A DNA stretch of 6,811 nt, taken from the NCBI GenBank assembly GCA_045580645.1, contig JAZNOG010000045.1:1-6811 (forward strand), written 5' to 3'. Shown here piece after piece: positions 6,505-6,811 of the stretch. Made by a program: the position numbers and the translations under genes. The notes beneath the pieces are model-generated. The model saw only the letters and a program-made list of their open reading frames with translations. It did not search any database and was not told where the DNA came from. Every line of letters begins with the position of its first letter. Within the stretch, counting starts at the first letter, position 1. Source of the stretch: HGM10836 sp045580645 (GTDB lineage: Bacteria; Bacillota_I; Bacilli_A; RF39; UBA660).

Positions 6505-6811
6505 ATGAAAAATATGGAACAACAAAATAATAAAATTCAATTATCGAGTGAAGAAATATTAAGTCATTTTTTTACAGCTTATTATCCACAGGATTATGTG
6601 GTATCACCATTATATTATGATCAAGTTCACATAGATAAATTTATATCCGAAATAGATACAAGTGAAGTTATAAATAATTATTCACATCGTATTAATATAT
6701 TTTTAGGTGCAAATTGTTCTAATAGTAATAAATTAGATTTTGAAGGAATAAAAAGATTATTTCTTTCTGGAGAAAATTATAAAGAAGAGAATTTAAAAAA
6801 ACTTAATATTG
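6505..6811 (+). CDS. N-terminal part of an unrecognised, probably cytoplasmic protein (partial)
   Basis: From ATG 6505 the frame is open for 102 codons to the window edge. The SD GAAAGG (6489-6494) is ten bases upstream; a second Met at 6514 is in frame but too far from it. The protein starts MKNMEQQNNKIQLSSEE and has no signal peptide or membrane segment in the visible part. It is rich in Asn, Ile, Tyr and acidic residues, with an aromatic patch (FFTAYYPQDY at 24-33), SPLYYDQ at 36-42 and one Cys (near residue 79). I do not recognise a family. Separate promoter and intervening terminators show that it is not part of the pilus operon. Confidence 0.8.
   Translation, partial: MKNMEQQNNKIQLSSEEILSHFFTAYYPQDYVVSPLYYDQVHIDKFISEIDTSEVINNYSHRINIFLGANCSNSNKLDFEGIKRLFLSGENYKEENLKKLNI

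Overview
The window is AT-rich, gene-dense DNA from a low-GC Gram-positive bacterium (Bacillota). The cell type follows from LPXTG surface proteins, a class C sortase, purine-rich Shine-Dalgarno (SD) sites and a tRNA with an encoded CCA. TGA acts as a stop at 5594-5596 and TGG encodes Trp, so this is the standard bacterial code, not the Mycoplasma/Spiroplasma code. The strong A/T bias and AGA-dominated arginine usage would fit an uncultured gut Bacilli or Erysipelotrichia-like lineage or a low-GC Clostridia; that placement is inference.

Left part (1-6264): a compact sortase-assembled pilus operon on the + strand. After the last codons of an upstream gene come, in order, a type I signal peptidase (71-667), a large fibro-slime/Cna-B adhesin with LPETG, the likely tip subunit (685-3225), the backbone pilin with LPSTG (3241-4731), a class C pilin-polymerising sortase (4763-5596) and a small pilin with a divergent NPDTS sorting signal, the likely base or anchor subunit (5593-6246). 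Gaps are 15-31 bp, the last two genes overlap by 4 bp, and I see no internal promoter or terminator. A hairpin with a T-run (6241-6264) closes the operon. Its promoter must lie left of the window.

How the genes would work together: the subunits are exported through Sec, their signal peptides are removed (probably by the co-encoded peptidase), and the sortase cleaves LPETG/LPSTG and joins the released threonine to lysines of backbone pilins. The small last pilin carries a W-x3-V-x2-YPK motif and would accept the finished chain; its NPDTS signal would then be used by a different, wall-anchoring sortase that is not in this window.

Right part (6265-6811): a promoter, a tRNA-Arg(CCT) gene and its terminator, then a strong sigma-A-type promoter and the first 102 codons of an unrecognised, probably cytoplasmic protein that runs off the right edge. 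The pilus family itself is known. The least ordinary details are the divergent sorting signal of the anchor pilin, the missing YPK lysine in the backbone pilin, the altered sortase lid and the cysteine pairs of the tip protein.
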